64,000 nt of DNA, from the NCBI GenBank assembly GCA_963734275.1, contig CAVTGO010000013.1, forward strand, positions 248,001 to 312,000, written 5' to 3'. Positions 26,281 through 34,178 of the stretch are shown here, piece by piece (the stretch's first letter is position 1; each line of letters begins with the position of its first letter). The translations under genes were made by a program, and so were the position numbers. Origin of the DNA: CAVTGO01 sp963734275 (GTDB lineage: Bacteria; Actinomycetota; UBA4738; HRBIN12). The notes under the pieces were generated by a model, which did no database searches, was not told the DNA's origin, and worked only from the letters and a program-made list of their open reading frames with translations.

Positions 26281-26928
26281 TCAGGCTGCTTCGGCGGGGG
26301 CGACCACCACCGTGAGGTCGGCGAACGCGGCCGCGTACGCGAGGCGCTCGGCGACGTCGGGACCAACGAGAAGGAGCAGCGAGGGCCCGCCGCCGCCCGC
26401 CTCGAAGACCTCGCCGTCTTCCTCCACGATCGAGAGCACCTCGAGGCCGCTCGCGACGGTGTCGGTGTACGGGCGCGGTCCGCCGAAGGTCGCGAGCACG
26501 TCCACGCGGTCGCCGGCCCGGAGGGTCCCGGCCGGCACCCCCGCCGGGATCGAGAACGCGCGCAGCCCGGAGGGGACGAGCGAGGCGACCGGTCCGCCAC
26601 GGAGACCGATCCGGGTCCGGGTGACGGCCTCCCCCTCTGCCAGGTCCGAGACGAGCGTGTGCCCCTCCACGAGCTCCGTGCTGGCGACGGCACCCGGCGG
26701 AGCGAAGGCCGAGGGGATTGTCTCGATCTGTACGGCGTCGGGTGTGAGCGTCGCCCCGCGAGCGAGGTCGCGGGCGGCCACCACCACCGGCACGGGGTCG
26801 CCCGTCACCGGACGGAGCGCGCGGAGCCGCGCCTCGTACCCGCGGACGAGGGCGAACGCCGCAAGGCCGGCGACGACCGAGAGGACGGCGAACAGCTTCG
26901 AGCGTGGCGACCATCGCCGCAGGTACAC
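26281..26928 (-). CDS. SAF-domain protein, CpaB/RcpC-like
   Basis: 215 residues: one N-terminal membrane helix, then a SAF domain at about 45-105 (VPVVVAARDLARGATLTPDAVQ) and a C-terminal beta domain (IPAGVPAGTLRAGDRVDVLATF) as in the pilus assembly protein CpaB. No other tad/flp pilus gene lies in the window, so its role here is uncertain. GGAGG precedes the GTG start. A cluster of three 14-base repeats sits directly upstream. Confidence 0.8.
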   Translation of the reverse strand: MYLRRWSPRSKLFAVLSVVAGLAAFALVRGYEARLRALRPVTGDPVPVVVAARDLARGATLTPDAVQIETIPSAFAPPGAVASTELVEGHTLVSDLAEGEAVTRTRIGLRGGPVASLVPSGLRAFSIPAGVPAGTLRAGDRVDVLATFGGPRPYTDTVASGLEVLSIVEEDGEVFEAGGGGPSLLLLVGPDVAERLAYAAAFADLTVVVAPAEAA

Positions 26929-26940
26929 GACACCTCCCCG

Positions 26941-26982
26941 ATATCCGACCCGACATATCCGGCCCGATATGTCCGGCCCGAG
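26941..26982. promoter_or_regulatory. Three 14-base direct repeats with embedded inverted repeat (operator candidate)
   Basis: Three back-to-back copies of AT(A/G)TCCG(A/G)CCCGA(C/T/G) begin 12 bases upstream of the CpaB-like start. Within them GACATAT (26952-26958) and ATATGTC (26967-26973) form an inverted repeat with 8-base spacing. The position and AT-rich arms suit a repressor site or promoter for the CpaB-like gene. Confidence 0.55.
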
Positions 26983-27041
26983 GTCGTAGGAGAAGTACGC
27001 GGGAGGCTAGCCGGAGCGGGGAGGCCGTGCAGTGAAGCAGG

Positions 27042-27218
27042 TCACACTGGGCGGGGTTTCTTCGGGCTGAGCGGGAGGACCCGGATCCGGACCTCCTCGA
27101 GGTTCTCGCGCCCCACGATCATCGCGGCCGACTCGCGCACGCGGTCGCCGAGCTGCTGCGGGTCCTCCTCGGTGCGGAACCGGAGCTCGACGGTCACGAG
27201 GACGGGTTCCGGACTCAT
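27042..27218 (-). CDS. 58-residue conserved-looking small protein
   Basis: Starts MSPEPVLVTVELRFRTEEDP and ends VRIRVLPLSPKKPRPV; a predicted beta-alpha-beta mini-domain without membrane segment. Its ATG overlaps the TGA of mtnP (ATGA), so it is the third gene of the FmdB-mtnP transcript. Function unknown. Confidence 0.6.
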   Translation of the reverse strand: MSPEPVLVTVELRFRTEEDPQQLGDRVRESAAMIVGRENLEEVRIRVLPLSPKKPRPV

Positions 27219-28009
27219 ACCTGGAACCGGGCCCCCTGGAGCGCGCTCACGCAGACGCACTCCCTGACCTCCGGGAGCGCGGGGATCACGGCGAACAGCA
27301 GGTCGCGGAGCTTGGTGTTGTTCTCCTCGAACACCCGCACCACCTCGTCGTTCGTGACCGGGGGGACGCCCTCGACGCCGACGTCGTAGTCGGTGATCAA
27401 GGAGATGTTCGCGTAGCAGAGCTCCAGCTCGCGCGCGAGGAGCGCCTCCGGGTACTGGGTCATGTTGATGACCTCCCAGCCCGCGGACTTGAACCACGCG
27501 GATTCCGCCCGCGTGGAGAACCGCGGACCCTCGATCACGACGACGGTGCCGCGGTCGTGCATCGGGATGCCGAGCTCGCGTCCCTTGCCGATCGCGAGCT
27601 CGCGGATCGTCGGGCAGTAGGGGTCGGCGAACGTGATGTGGGTGGTGACCGGCCCGTCGTAGAACGTGTGCGGGCGCGCGCGCGTCCGGTCCACGAGCTG
27701 GTCGCAGACGACGAAGTCGCCCGGCTTCACGTGCTCCTGCAGCGACCCGCACGCGTTCGGCGCGATCACCCGCGTCACCCCGAGCTCCTTCATCGCCCAC
27801 GCGTTCGCGCGGTACGGGATCGTGTGCGGCGGGTACTGGTGCTTCTGCCCGTGCCGCGGGATGAAGGCGACCCGGCGGCCGCCGACCTCGCCGACGACCG
27901 GCATCGCCGACGGTTCCCCGTAGGGCGTGTCCACGTCGACGGTCTCGGTCGTCTCGAGGAACGAATAGAAGCCGGAGCCGCCGAAGACCCCGATCTCCGC
28001 CGTGCTCAC
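27215..28009 (-). CDS. mtnP: S-methyl-5'-thioadenosine phosphorylase
   Basis: 264 residues. GVFGGSGFYSF (phosphate site), FIPRHGQKHQYPPHTIPYRAN, APNACGSLQEHVKPGDFVVCDQ, EGPRFSTRAES and INMTQYPEALLARELELCYA are MtnP signatures. It cleaves methylthioadenosine (from polyamine synthesis and SAM use) to adenine and methylthioribose-1-phosphate for methionine salvage. Coupled on both sides by 4-base overlaps to the FmdB-type zinc ribbon gene and the 58-residue gene. Confidence 0.95.
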   Translation of the reverse strand: MSTAEIGVFGGSGFYSFLETTETVDVDTPYGEPSAMPVVGEVGGRRVAFIPRHGQKHQYPPHTIPYRANAWAMKELGVTRVIAPNACGSLQEHVKPGDFVVCDQLVDRTRARPHTFYDGPVTTHITFADPYCPTIRELAIGKGRELGIPMHDRGTVVVIEGPRFSTRAESAWFKSAGWEVINMTQYPEALLARELELCYANISLITDYDVGVEGVPPVTNDEVVRVFEENNTKLRDLLFAVIPALPEVRECVCVSALQGARFQV

Positions 28010-28443
28010 GAGGCCTGTGACCCCTTCCTCGGGGGCGGGGACTTCGATCGGTCGCCCGAGCTCTTGGAGCCAGAGTCGCCCGAGCCCTTGGAGCCCGCGT
28101 CGCCCGAGCCCTTGGATCCTGCGTCACCCGAGCCCTTGGAGCTCGAGTCACCCGAGCCCGACGAGCCCGACGAGCCCGACGAGCCCGACGAGCCCGACGA
28201 CGACGAGTCGCCTGTCGAGGACCCCGATCCGCCGTCGCCGTCTCTCTTCGTCCCCGAGGTCTTGGACGAGCGCGAGTCGGTCGCGTAGAAGCCCGATCCT
28301 TTGAACACGATCCCGGCGAGATGGAAGACCTTGCGTAGGGTGCCCCCACACACGCCGCATGTGGTGAGGGCGTCCTCGGTGAAACGCTGGAAGACCTCGA
28401 TGTGTTGCCCGCAAGAGGTGCACTCGTACTCGTAGGTAGGCAC
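28006..28443 (-). CDS. FmdB-family zinc ribbon protein with Ser/Gly repeat tail
   Basis: 145 residues from GTG 28443. The N-terminal 60 residues are an FmdB/CxxC zinc ribbon (PTYEYECTSCG with CGVCGGTL) followed by VFHLAGIVFKGSGFYATDS, the family's end motif. Residues 75-145 are a low-complexity tail of GSGDAGSK-type and SGSSGSSG repeats. The function of the family is unclear; it is often next to housekeeping genes. First gene of the operon with mtnP. Confidence 0.85.
   Translation of the reverse strand: MPTYEYECTSCGQHIEVFQRFTEDALTTCGVCGGTLRKVFHLAGIVFKGSGFYATDSRSSKTSGTKRDGDGGSGSSTGDSSSSGSSGSSGSSGSSGSGDSSSKGSGDAGSKGSGDAGSKGSGDSGSKSSGDRSKSPPPRKGSQAS
28051..28200 (-). repeat. Coding tandem repeats (24-base and 9-base units)
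   Basis: On the + strand five units of GTC(G/A)CCCGAGCCCTTGGAGC plus four variable bases run from 28051 to about 28170, and a 9-base CGACGAGCC unit continues to about 28200. They encode the Ser/Gly tail of the zinc ribbon protein. The unit lengths are multiples of three, so copy number can vary without breaking the frame. Confidence 0.8.
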
Positions 28444-28539
28444 GGCGGAAGTGTAGCCGAGCGTCCTAGGGCGCCCGCCCGACGACGCGGGTTGCGCGGT
28501 GGGGGTACACTCCGGCTCCCCGCATCCGAGGGAGCGCCG

Positions 28540-29424
28540 ATGACCAAGGTGAGGAAGGCCGTGATCCCCGCGGCCGGGCTCGGGACCCGGTTCCTGCCGG
28601 CCACCAAGGCGCAGCCCAAGGAGATGCTCCCGCTCCTCGACAAGCCTGCGATCCAGTACGTCGTGGAGGAAGCCGTCAGGGCTGGGCTGAACGACATCCT
28701 CATCATCACCGGGCGGGGCAAGCGCTCGATCGAGGACCACTTCGACCGCTCCATCGAGCTCGAGCACTTCCTGGAGACCAAGGGCAAGTTCGACGAGCTG
28801 AAGCAGGTCCGCGAGATCACCGATATGGCGTCGATCCACTACATCCGCCAGCGCGACCCGCTCGGCCTCGGGCACGCCGTGGCGGTGGCCGAGGAGCACA
28901 TCGGCAGCGAGCCGTTCGCGGTCCTGCTCGGCGACGACATCATCGCCGAGTCCAACCCGCTCCTCCAGGAGATGCTGCGCATCCACGACCGGTACGGGCG
29001 GAGCGTGCTCGCCGCGATGGAGGTCAGTCGCAACGACATCGGGATGTACGGGTGCATCCAACCCGAGTTCGTGGAGAACGAGCACCTCGCACGCGTGCAG
29101 TCGATCGTCGAGAAGCCCTCGCCCGAGGACGCGCCCTCCAACCTCGCGGCGATCGGCCGGTACGTGCTCACGCCGGAGATCTTCGACGTGCTCCGAAACC
29201 TCGAGCCGGGTGTCGGCGGCGAGGTGCAGCTCACCGACGCCCTGAACATGCTCGCGCAGGAGCAGGCGGTCTACGCGTACGTGTTCGAAGGGGGCCGCTT
29301 CGACGTCGGGAACAAGCTCGACTACCTCAAGGCCACGATCGAGCTCGCCGTGGACCGAGAGGACATCGGGCACGACCTGCGGCGCTGGCTCGCGGACTTC
29401 GTCGAGCGCAAGAAGCTCCTGTAG
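28540..29424 (+). CDS. galU: UTP-glucose-1-phosphate uridylyltransferase
   Basis: 294 residues from ATG 28540. The nucleotidyltransferase motif VIPAAGLGTRFLPATKAQPKE at the N-terminus, LLGDDII, and EKPSPEDAPSNLAAIGRYVL are GalU signatures. It makes UDP-glucose for envelope glycans. A possible -10 (TACACT, 28506-28511) lies upstream and GAGGGAG provides the RBS. moeA follows with its own -10 element. Confidence 0.94.
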   Translation: MTKVRKAVIPAAGLGTRFLPATKAQPKEMLPLLDKPAIQYVVEEAVRAGLNDILIITGRGKRSIEDHFDRSIELEHFLETKGKFDELKQVREITDMASIHYIRQRDPLGLGHAVAVAEEHIGSEPFAVLLGDDIIAESNPLLQEMLRIHDRYGRSVLAAMEVSRNDIGMYGCIQPEFVENEHLARVQSIVEKPSPEDAPSNLAAIGRYVLTPEIFDVLRNLEPGVGGEVQLTDALNMLAQEQAVYAYVFEGGRFDVGNKLDYLKATIELAVDREDIGHDLRRWLADFVERKKLL

Positions 29425-29436
29425 CGCACCCGTCGA

Positions 29437-29442
29437 TAGACT
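29437..29442 (+). promoter_or_regulatory. -10 element (TAGACT), near-leaderless
   Basis: TAGACT ends 9 bases before the ATG of moeA, just after the galU stop. Confidence 0.4.
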
Positions 29443-29451
29443 GGTCGCCCG

Positions 29452-30714
29452 ATGGCGACCCCCGCGCACGTTCACGATCACGACAGCGGCGAGGGCCTGA
29501 TCCCCGTCGAGGAGGCGCGGGAGCGGGTCCTGTCACAGATCGCGCCGCTCCAGCCGCTCGACCTGCCGCTCACCGAGGCGTACGGGTGCATCCTGGCCCG
29601 CGACGTCGTGGCCGAGCGGGACATCCCCGAGTTCGCGTCCTCGGCGATGGACGGGTACGCCGTGCGCTCCTCGGAGGTGGTGGACGCGATGCCTACGGCG
29701 CCCGTCCAGCTCCGCGTGGTCGGGGACGCCCGGATCGGGCAGCGTCCCGAGGGAACGGTGGGCGGCGGCGAGGCGATGCGGATCGCGACGGGTGCCCCCA
29801 TCCCCGCCGGGGCCGACACGATCGTGCCGATCGAGAGGTGCGAGCCCGCCGGCGACGTGGTCCGGGTGCTCGCGGGCACGCCGGAGGGCCGGCACATCCG
29901 CCCGAGCGGCGAGGACGTGAAGGGCGGAGAGGTCCTCGTGCAGGCGGGGCGTCGGCTCCAGGCTCCGGAGCTCGGCCTGCTCGCCACCGCGGGCGCGTCG
30001 CACCCGCTCGTCCGCCCACGCCCCCGCGTCGTGATCTTGTCCACGGGCGACGAGCTGATCCCGCCGTCGGCGGATCCCGAGTACGGACAGATCCGCGACT
30101 CGAACGCCTACACGCTGTTCGCCGCCGTGCGCGAAGCCGGCGCCGTGCCGATGCTCGCGGGCATCGTCAGGGACGACGTGGACGCGCTGAAGGAGACCGT
30201 GCTCTCGCACATGGTGCAGGCCGACGCCTTCGTGTCCTCCGGCGGGGTCTCGGTGGGGGAGCGCGACGTCGTCAAGGCGGCGTTCTTCCGCCGGGCGGAG
30301 CTCGGCTTCTACAAGGTGGCGATGCAACCGGGGATGCCGCAGGGGTTCGGTCACATCGAGGGGAAGCCGTACTTCGGTCTGCCCGGAAACCCGGTGAGTG
30401 TCTTCGTGAGCTTCGAGATCTTCATCCGCCCGGCGCTCATGAAGATGATGGGCCGTCACCAGCTCTACCGGCCCGAGGTCCCCGCCAAGCTGGACGAGGA
30501 CGTCTCCGGCCCGATGGGCAAGACCCAGTTCGCCCGGGTGCGGGTCAAGCGCACCGCCGAGGGCTGGATCGCCACGCCCACCGGCGGTCGGGGGTCGAAC
30601 CTGATCGCGACGGTCGCGCGCGCCAACGGGCTCGCGATCGTCCCCGCCGGGGTAGAGACTGCCCCCGCGGGATCCGAGGTGCGCGTCATGCTGTTCCGCT
30701 CCATGGAGGACTAG
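29452..30714 (+). CDS. moeA: Molybdopterin molybdenumtransferase MoeA
   Basis: 420 residues. SAMDGYAVRS, MRIATGAPIPAGADTIVPIE, STGDELI, QIRDSNAYTLFAAV, SSGGVSVGERD and GLPGNPVSVFVSFE are MoeA signatures. It inserts molybdate into adenylylated molybdopterin. A His/Asp-rich N-terminus (HVHDHDSGEG) is unusual and could bind metal. moaC follows after 2 bases. Confidence 0.95.
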   Translation: MATPAHVHDHDSGEGLIPVEEARERVLSQIAPLQPLDLPLTEAYGCILARDVVAERDIPEFASSAMDGYAVRSSEVVDAMPTAPVQLRVVGDARIGQRPEGTVGGGEAMRIATGAPIPAGADTIVPIERCEPAGDVVRVLAGTPEGRHIRPSGEDVKGGEVLVQAGRRLQAPELGLLATAGASHPLVRPRPRVVILSTGDELIPPSADPEYGQIRDSNAYTLFAAVREAGAVPMLAGIVRDDVDALKETVLSHMVQADAFVSSGGVSVGERDVVKAAFFRRAELGFYKVAMQPGMPQGFGHIEGKPYFGLPGNPVSVFVSFEIFIRPALMKMMGRHQLYRPEVPAKLDEDVSGPMGKTQFARVRVKRTAEGWIATPTGGRGSNLIATVARANGLAIVPAGVETAPAGSEVRVMLFRSMED

Positions 30715-30716
30715 CC

Positions 30717-31169
30717 GTGGCCGACGAGGCGGCGCGCATCGTCGAGGTCGGCGCCAAGGAGATCACGGACCGCGAGGCGGTCGCCGAGTGCGTCGTTACG
30801 ATGACGCCCGAGGCGTGTGCGCGCCTGGTCGCCGGCACCCCGAAGGGCAACCCGATCGAGGCGGCCCGCATCGCGGGCGTGATGGGCGTGAAGCGCACGC
30901 CGGACCTGCTGCCGTTCTGTCACCCGATCGCCGTCACCGGTGCCGAGGTCGTCGTCTCGCCCGATCCCGAGACCGGCCGGATCACCGTCCGCACGACCGT
31001 GCGCGCGAGGGATCGGACCGGCGTGGAGATGGAGGCGCTCACCGCCGCCGCCGTGGCCGCCCTCAGCCTGTACGACACGGCGAAGGCCTTCGACCGGGCG
31101 GCCAGGATCGACGGGCTCCGGCTCCTCGAGAAGCGAGGCGGCAAGTCCGGCCACTACGTGGCCGACTGA
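30717..31169 (+). CDS. moaC: Cyclic pyranopterin monophosphate synthase MoaC
   Basis: 150 residues from GTG 30717. It has KGNPIEAARIAGVMGVKRTPDLLPFCHPI, GVEMEALTAAAVAALSLYD and the C-terminal LLEKRGGKSG. It turns the radical-SAM product of MoaA into cPMP in molybdenum cofactor synthesis. The N-terminus is slightly short compared with the usual family. moaA is not in the window. Confidence 0.93.
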   Translation: MADEAARIVEVGAKEITDREAVAECVVTMTPEACARLVAGTPKGNPIEAARIAGVMGVKRTPDLLPFCHPIAVTGAEVVVSPDPETGRITVRTTVRARDRTGVEMEALTAAAVAALSLYDTAKAFDRAARIDGLRLLEKRGGKSGHYVAD

Positions 31170-31195
31170 CCCGGGCGGGCGCTCCAAGCCCGTGC

Positions 31196-31687
31196 TCACG
31201 CACCCAGCGCGTCGATGATGTCGAGGCGGTGCGCCTTGACGTGCCAGATCGCCGGGTAGGGCCAGATGTTGCGGGAGTCCGGCAACGGGATCGCCTCGTC
31301 GGGGATCGTGGCCAGCGCGGCGAGGAGCTCCGCGTGGGCCGCCCGGTGCTCGGTGAGCGCTTCGTCCAGCGAACAGTGACCCCACCGCGCCTGCTGCTCC
31401 CGGTTGAAGGCATCGAAGTCGATCTGGAGGATCTCGTCCGGCGTGCCGGTCGAGGGCACCGAGGACGGGTCGGCTCGCACCATCTCGGCGACGCGGAGCA
31501 TGTTGCGCTTCCAGGCGGCCATGTGGACCAGCAGGACCTTGACGGTCCAGGGGGACTCGCCGAACTCGGGGTCGAAGGCCGGGCGCTCCATCTCGGCGTC
31601 GGAGAGCCCCTCGATGGTTTCACCGATGCGCGTCCACTCGCGATCGATGAGCGAGCGCGTGGGGTGTGACCTTTCGGGACCCTCCAT
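31196..31687 (-). CDS. DinB/ClbS-like four-helix bundle protein
   Basis: 163 residues, all helical. WTVKVLLVHMAAWKRNML, a central glutamine-rich loop and IWHVKAHRLDII supply the three metal-binding histidine positions of DinB-like proteins, some of which are thiol-dependent S-transferases (mycothiol or bacillithiol) or DNA-protection proteins of the ClbS/DfsB type. The reaction is unknown. Convergent with moaC. Confidence 0.8.
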   Translation of the reverse strand: MEGPERSHPTRSLIDREWTRIGETIEGLSDAEMERPAFDPEFGESPWTVKVLLVHMAAWKRNMLRVAEMVRADPSSVPSTGTPDEILQIDFDAFNREQQARWGHCSLDEALTEHRAAHAELLAALATIPDEAIPLPDSRNIWPYPAIWHVKAHRLDIIDALGA

Positions 31688-31787
31688 GGCCTCTCTCTTC
31701 CACCGATCCCGCCACGCAGCGTGCCTGAGTGAGCGCTCGGGTGCAACGGCGGAGCCCGCGGAACGCCCCGCAACGTGATCGAGACCT

Positions 31788-31876
31788 GGAGGTTACGGGA
31801 TGGGGAAGAATTTCGTGCTTGGTATTTGTCCCCCCAGATATGGGGTGTTAGGTTGCCGTCCCAGCCCAACATGTTG
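31788..31876. promoter_or_regulatory. AT-richer gap segment with small inverted repeats
   Basis: The 226-base gap 31688-31913 holds a stretch much lower in GC than its surroundings. It contains CCCCA-GATA-TGGGG (about 31836-31849) and the perfect palindrome CAACATGTTG (31867-31876), upstream of an envelope-protein operon. It is probably the promoter/operator region; no gene or tRNA is seen. Confidence 0.35.
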
Positions 31877-31913
31877 TGGCGGACCGGGGTTCCGAGCATC
31901 GGGGGGCTGGAGA

Positions 31914-32486
31914 GTGGGTTGGTTGTTGCTCGCGGCCTTGGCCATCATATGGGCCGCTTTACTCCTCCCGAGCCGGAGGAGATCACCTGATCGAAGCGTG
32001 GAGGCGTTCGAACGCGGCATGGAGAGACTGGCGGACACGGAGCACCCTGGGCAGGGGAGATGGATCGTCACGCCCCGCAAGGGCATGGCGTTCATCGGTC
32101 CCCGGGCTCGGGCCGAGGTGCGTGCACGCGAGCGCCGGCGCCGGGTCTTCGTGTTCATGCTCGAGACGATCGCGCTCTCGCTCCTGATCGGCCTCGTCCC
32201 GCCGCTTCGCGCCATGTGGTACGTCACCGCGTTCCTCGTGGCGCTCCTCGGGCTGTACGTGTGGCTCCTCGTGTCGTTGCGCGCCAAGGGCTCGCTCGTC
32301 GACCGCTCGGCCGGCGCCGCGGCCGAGCCGGCGCCGATCCTGCCGGCACGGCATCGGTACGCGGCAGACGCCTCCGGTCGCACCGCCAGGCCCGCGTTCG
32401 ACGGGCTCGCGGGCTTCGGCGGCGACGACCCTGCGACGATCGTGGTGCGGCCGGCCCGGCGGCGGGTCGGCGTCGCCGGCGCCTAA
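31914..32486 (+). CDS. Small membrane protein, function unknown
   Basis: 190 residues from GTG 31914; the open frame extends upstream to 31800 but that part is Cys/Pro-rich and unlike protein. One N-terminal helix (GWLLLAALAIIWAALLLP), a basic cytoplasmic stretch with GRWIVTPRKGMAFIGPRARAE, then two close helices (about 85-125) and a polar tail. This architecture resembles uncharacterised actinobacterial proteins. First gene of a set with the translin-like and bPH-like genes. Confidence 0.7.
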   Translation: MGWLLLAALAIIWAALLLPSRRRSPDRSVEAFERGMERLADTEHPGQGRWIVTPRKGMAFIGPRARAEVRARERRRRVFVFMLETIALSLLIGLVPPLRAMWYVTAFLVALLGLYVWLLVSLRAKGSLVDRSAGAAAEPAPILPARHRYAADASGRTARPAFDGLAGFGGDDPATIVVRPARRRVGVAGA

Positions 32487-32492
32487 CCCGGC

Positions 32493-33134
32493 GTGGAGCT
32501 CGAGAGCATCTCCGAGGACCTCCGCCGCCGTTTCGACGACCGGAGCGCGGCGCGCGAGCGCGCCCTCCCGGCCTCGCGCAAAGCGATCCGCTCGTGCGCG
32601 AATGCGATCCGCGCGATCCACCGCGGGGAGATGGATACGGCCCATCGGCTGATGGACGAGGCCAAGGCCACGATCGACGAGGGGCTCGCCGCCGTCCGCG
32701 ACCACCCCGAGATCGGGTTCGCCGGCTACCTGCAGGACGCGGAGAAGGAGTACGCCGAGGCGCGGATCACCGAGACCGTGGTCGCCGGCGCGACCGGCCT
32801 CCCCGCGCCGGAGGAGCTCGGCGTCGAGGACGCCCCGTACCTGAACGGCATGGCCGAGGCCGTCGGCGAAGCGCGCCGTCACGTCCTCGACCTCCTGCGA
32901 GCCGGTCGCGTGGGCGACGGCGAGCGGATCTTGACCGCGATGGAGGACATGTACGCGGTCCTCGCCTCGATGGACTACCCGGACGCGATCACCGGGAACC
33001 TGCGTCGGACCACCGACGTCGCGCGCAGCCTGATCGAGAAGACCCGGGGCGACCTGTCGGTTGCGCGGGTCGCGCAGGACCTTCACGATGCGCTCGAGCG
33101 GCACGCCCGCGGCGTGCTCGGAGAGGAGAGATAG
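32493..33134 (+). CDS. Translin-like family protein
   Basis: 213 residues, entirely helical and cytoplasmic. RKAIRSCANAIRAIHRGEMDTAHRLMDEA, the acidic EYAEARITETVVAG and LRRTTDVARSLIEKTRGDLSVA match the bacterial/archaeal translin-fold family, whose eukaryotic members bind nucleic acids and form an RNase with TRAX. Whether this one binds RNA is unknown. It starts 6 bases after the preceding membrane protein gene and ends directly before the next ATG. Confidence 0.75.
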   Translation: MELESISEDLRRRFDDRSAARERALPASRKAIRSCANAIRAIHRGEMDTAHRLMDEAKATIDEGLAAVRDHPEIGFAGYLQDAEKEYAEARITETVVAGATGLPAPEELGVEDAPYLNGMAEAVGEARRHVLDLLRAGRVGDGERILTAMEDMYAVLASMDYPDAITGNLRRTTDVARSLIEKTRGDLSVARVAQDLHDALERHARGVLGEER

Positions 33135-33638
33135 ATGGCCGTCCGCAAGGAGACGATCAAGCAGCAGTTCGCCGAAGCGATGCCGGCGGTGCTCGAGCCG
33201 GGCGAGCAGGTTCAGGCCGGCGCGTACTGCATCTCGGGGCCGAACCCCTTGTGGTCACAGGGACTGCTCGGCATGCTCAGCTACGCCGTCTTCGGGATGC
33301 GCTACTACTACCTCGCCGTCACCGACCGGCGGGTCCTCTTCATGAAGGCGTCGCTCTGGTCCGCGCGCCCGCAGGGTCTCGCGTTCGCCGACCCTCGCGA
33401 CTCGGTCACGATCTCGGACGTCCATACCGACGCCAAGCTGTGGAACTGGTGCAAGTACACGGGCCCGACCAAACAGGATCTGCGTCTGAACTTCCACGCC
33501 TTCTGGCGTGACGAGATGCGGCAGCTCGTCCAGATCCTCGCGGACCGGACGCAAGGAACCGTCTCATCGGCCGAGCCGCCGCCTCCGCCGGCTCCGACGG
33601 ACCCCGCGCCCGGGACGCCACCGCCGCCGCCCGCCTGA
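33135..33638 (+). CDS. Bacterial PH-like domain protein, function unknown
   Basis: 167 residues; the ATG follows the translin-like stop with no gap. A PH-like beta core at about 15-130 includes YYYLAVTDRRVLFMKA, a common bPH pattern, and WNWCKYTGPTKQDLRLNFH. The last 30 residues are a Pro-rich tail. Probably co-transcribed with the translin-like gene. Confidence 0.65.
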   Translation: MAVRKETIKQQFAEAMPAVLEPGEQVQAGAYCISGPNPLWSQGLLGMLSYAVFGMRYYYLAVTDRRVLFMKASLWSARPQGLAFADPRDSVTISDVHTDAKLWNWCKYTGPTKQDLRLNFHAFWRDEMRQLVQILADRTQGTVSSAEPPPPPAPTDPAPGTPPPPPA

Positions 33639-33645
33639 GCCCTGT

Positions 33646-33651
33646 TACCCT
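33646..33651 (+). promoter_or_regulatory. -10 element (TACCCT) of the tRNA gene
   Basis: TACCCT ends 11 bases before the first base of tRNA-Ala. It is the same kind of hexamer as before the protein genes. Confidence 0.4.
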
Positions 33652-33662
33652 GACCACGTTCC

Positions 33663-33739
33663 GGGGGTGTAGCTCAGACCGGTAGAGCACTGCCTTCGCA
33701 CGGCAGGGGTCAGGGGTTCAAATCCCCTCACCTCCACCA
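33663..33739 (+). tRNA. tRNA-Ala (anticodon CGC)
   Basis: A 77-base cloverleaf with CCA encoded. The acceptor pairs GGGGGTG with CACCTCC and contains the G3-U70 wobble pair that identifies alanine tRNAs. The anticodon arm CTGCC-TTCGCAC-GGCAG gives anticodon CGC (codon GCG), and the T-arm is AGGGG-TTCAAAT-CCCCT. Confidence 0.97.
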
Positions 33740-33760
33740 ACACGTTCCGCCGCGAGCGAC

Positions 33761-34178
33761 CTACTGGATCTGGGTCTCGCAGGTCATGAACACGTCGATC
33801 CCGGCTCCGCCGATGCATACGTCGGTACCGGGTCCGCCCGTGAGCGTGTCGACCCCCGCGCCACCCACCAGGCAGTCGTTGCCGGACTGCCCGTTGATCG
33901 CGTCGATGCCCGCGCTGCCGAGCATCAGATCGTTCCCGTTCGTGCCGTTGAAGGTCCCCGACCCCACCACGATGTTGTCGAGCGTCATCCCGGCGCAGGC
34001 GGGCGGCGGCGAATTCGTTCGGCGGAGGCGGAACTGCGATCGCTTGGCCGAGCTTGGAGGCGGGGACCACGTTGGCGGCCATGAGCGCGGAGATCGAAAC
34101 GACAGCGATCGCGATGACCGACACGATGGGCAGCGAGATGAAGCGGCGCCACGAGCGGGGTCGCCGGACGGACCTCAT
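33761..34178 (-). pseudogene. Secreted RTX/hemolysin-repeat protein, frameshifted
   Basis: The N-terminal half (ATG 34178) gives a SipW-type signal segment: VSVIAIAVVSISALMAANVV then PASKLGQA. The C-terminal half, one base out of frame, gives CAGMTLDNIVVGSGTFNGTN followed by calcium-binding GGxGxD-type repeats (GGPGTDVCIGGAGIDVF) and the end CETQIQ. A +1 shift near 34000-34015, in the slip-prone GGCGGGCGGCGGCG run, would join them into one protein of about 138 residues. Either the gene is broken or the run holds a sequencing error. Its ATG overlaps the signal peptidase TGA. Confidence 0.7.

Noticed and set aside
26281..26928. Part of a tad/flp pilus locus
   Set aside because: Only a CpaB-like protein is present; no CpaF, TadB/C, prepilin peptidase or pilin is nearby.
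28051..28200. CRISPR-like array
   Set aside because: The repeats are contiguous without spacers and encode an in-frame Ser/Gly tail.
31800..31913. N-terminal extension of the small membrane protein gene
   Set aside because: The extension (Cys/Pro/Gly-rich, no hydrophobic pattern) looks untranslated; the GTG at 31914 begins a proper membrane helix.
33663..33739. tRNA-Sec near the selenoprotein operon
   Set aside because: The tRNA is 77 bases long with a normal variable loop, anticodon CGC and the G3-U70 pair of tRNA-Ala.
33645..34178. A 177-residue protein reading through to 33645
   Set aside because: After the frameshift point the frame is the non-coding shadow of the RTX repeats and then runs through the tRNA gene.
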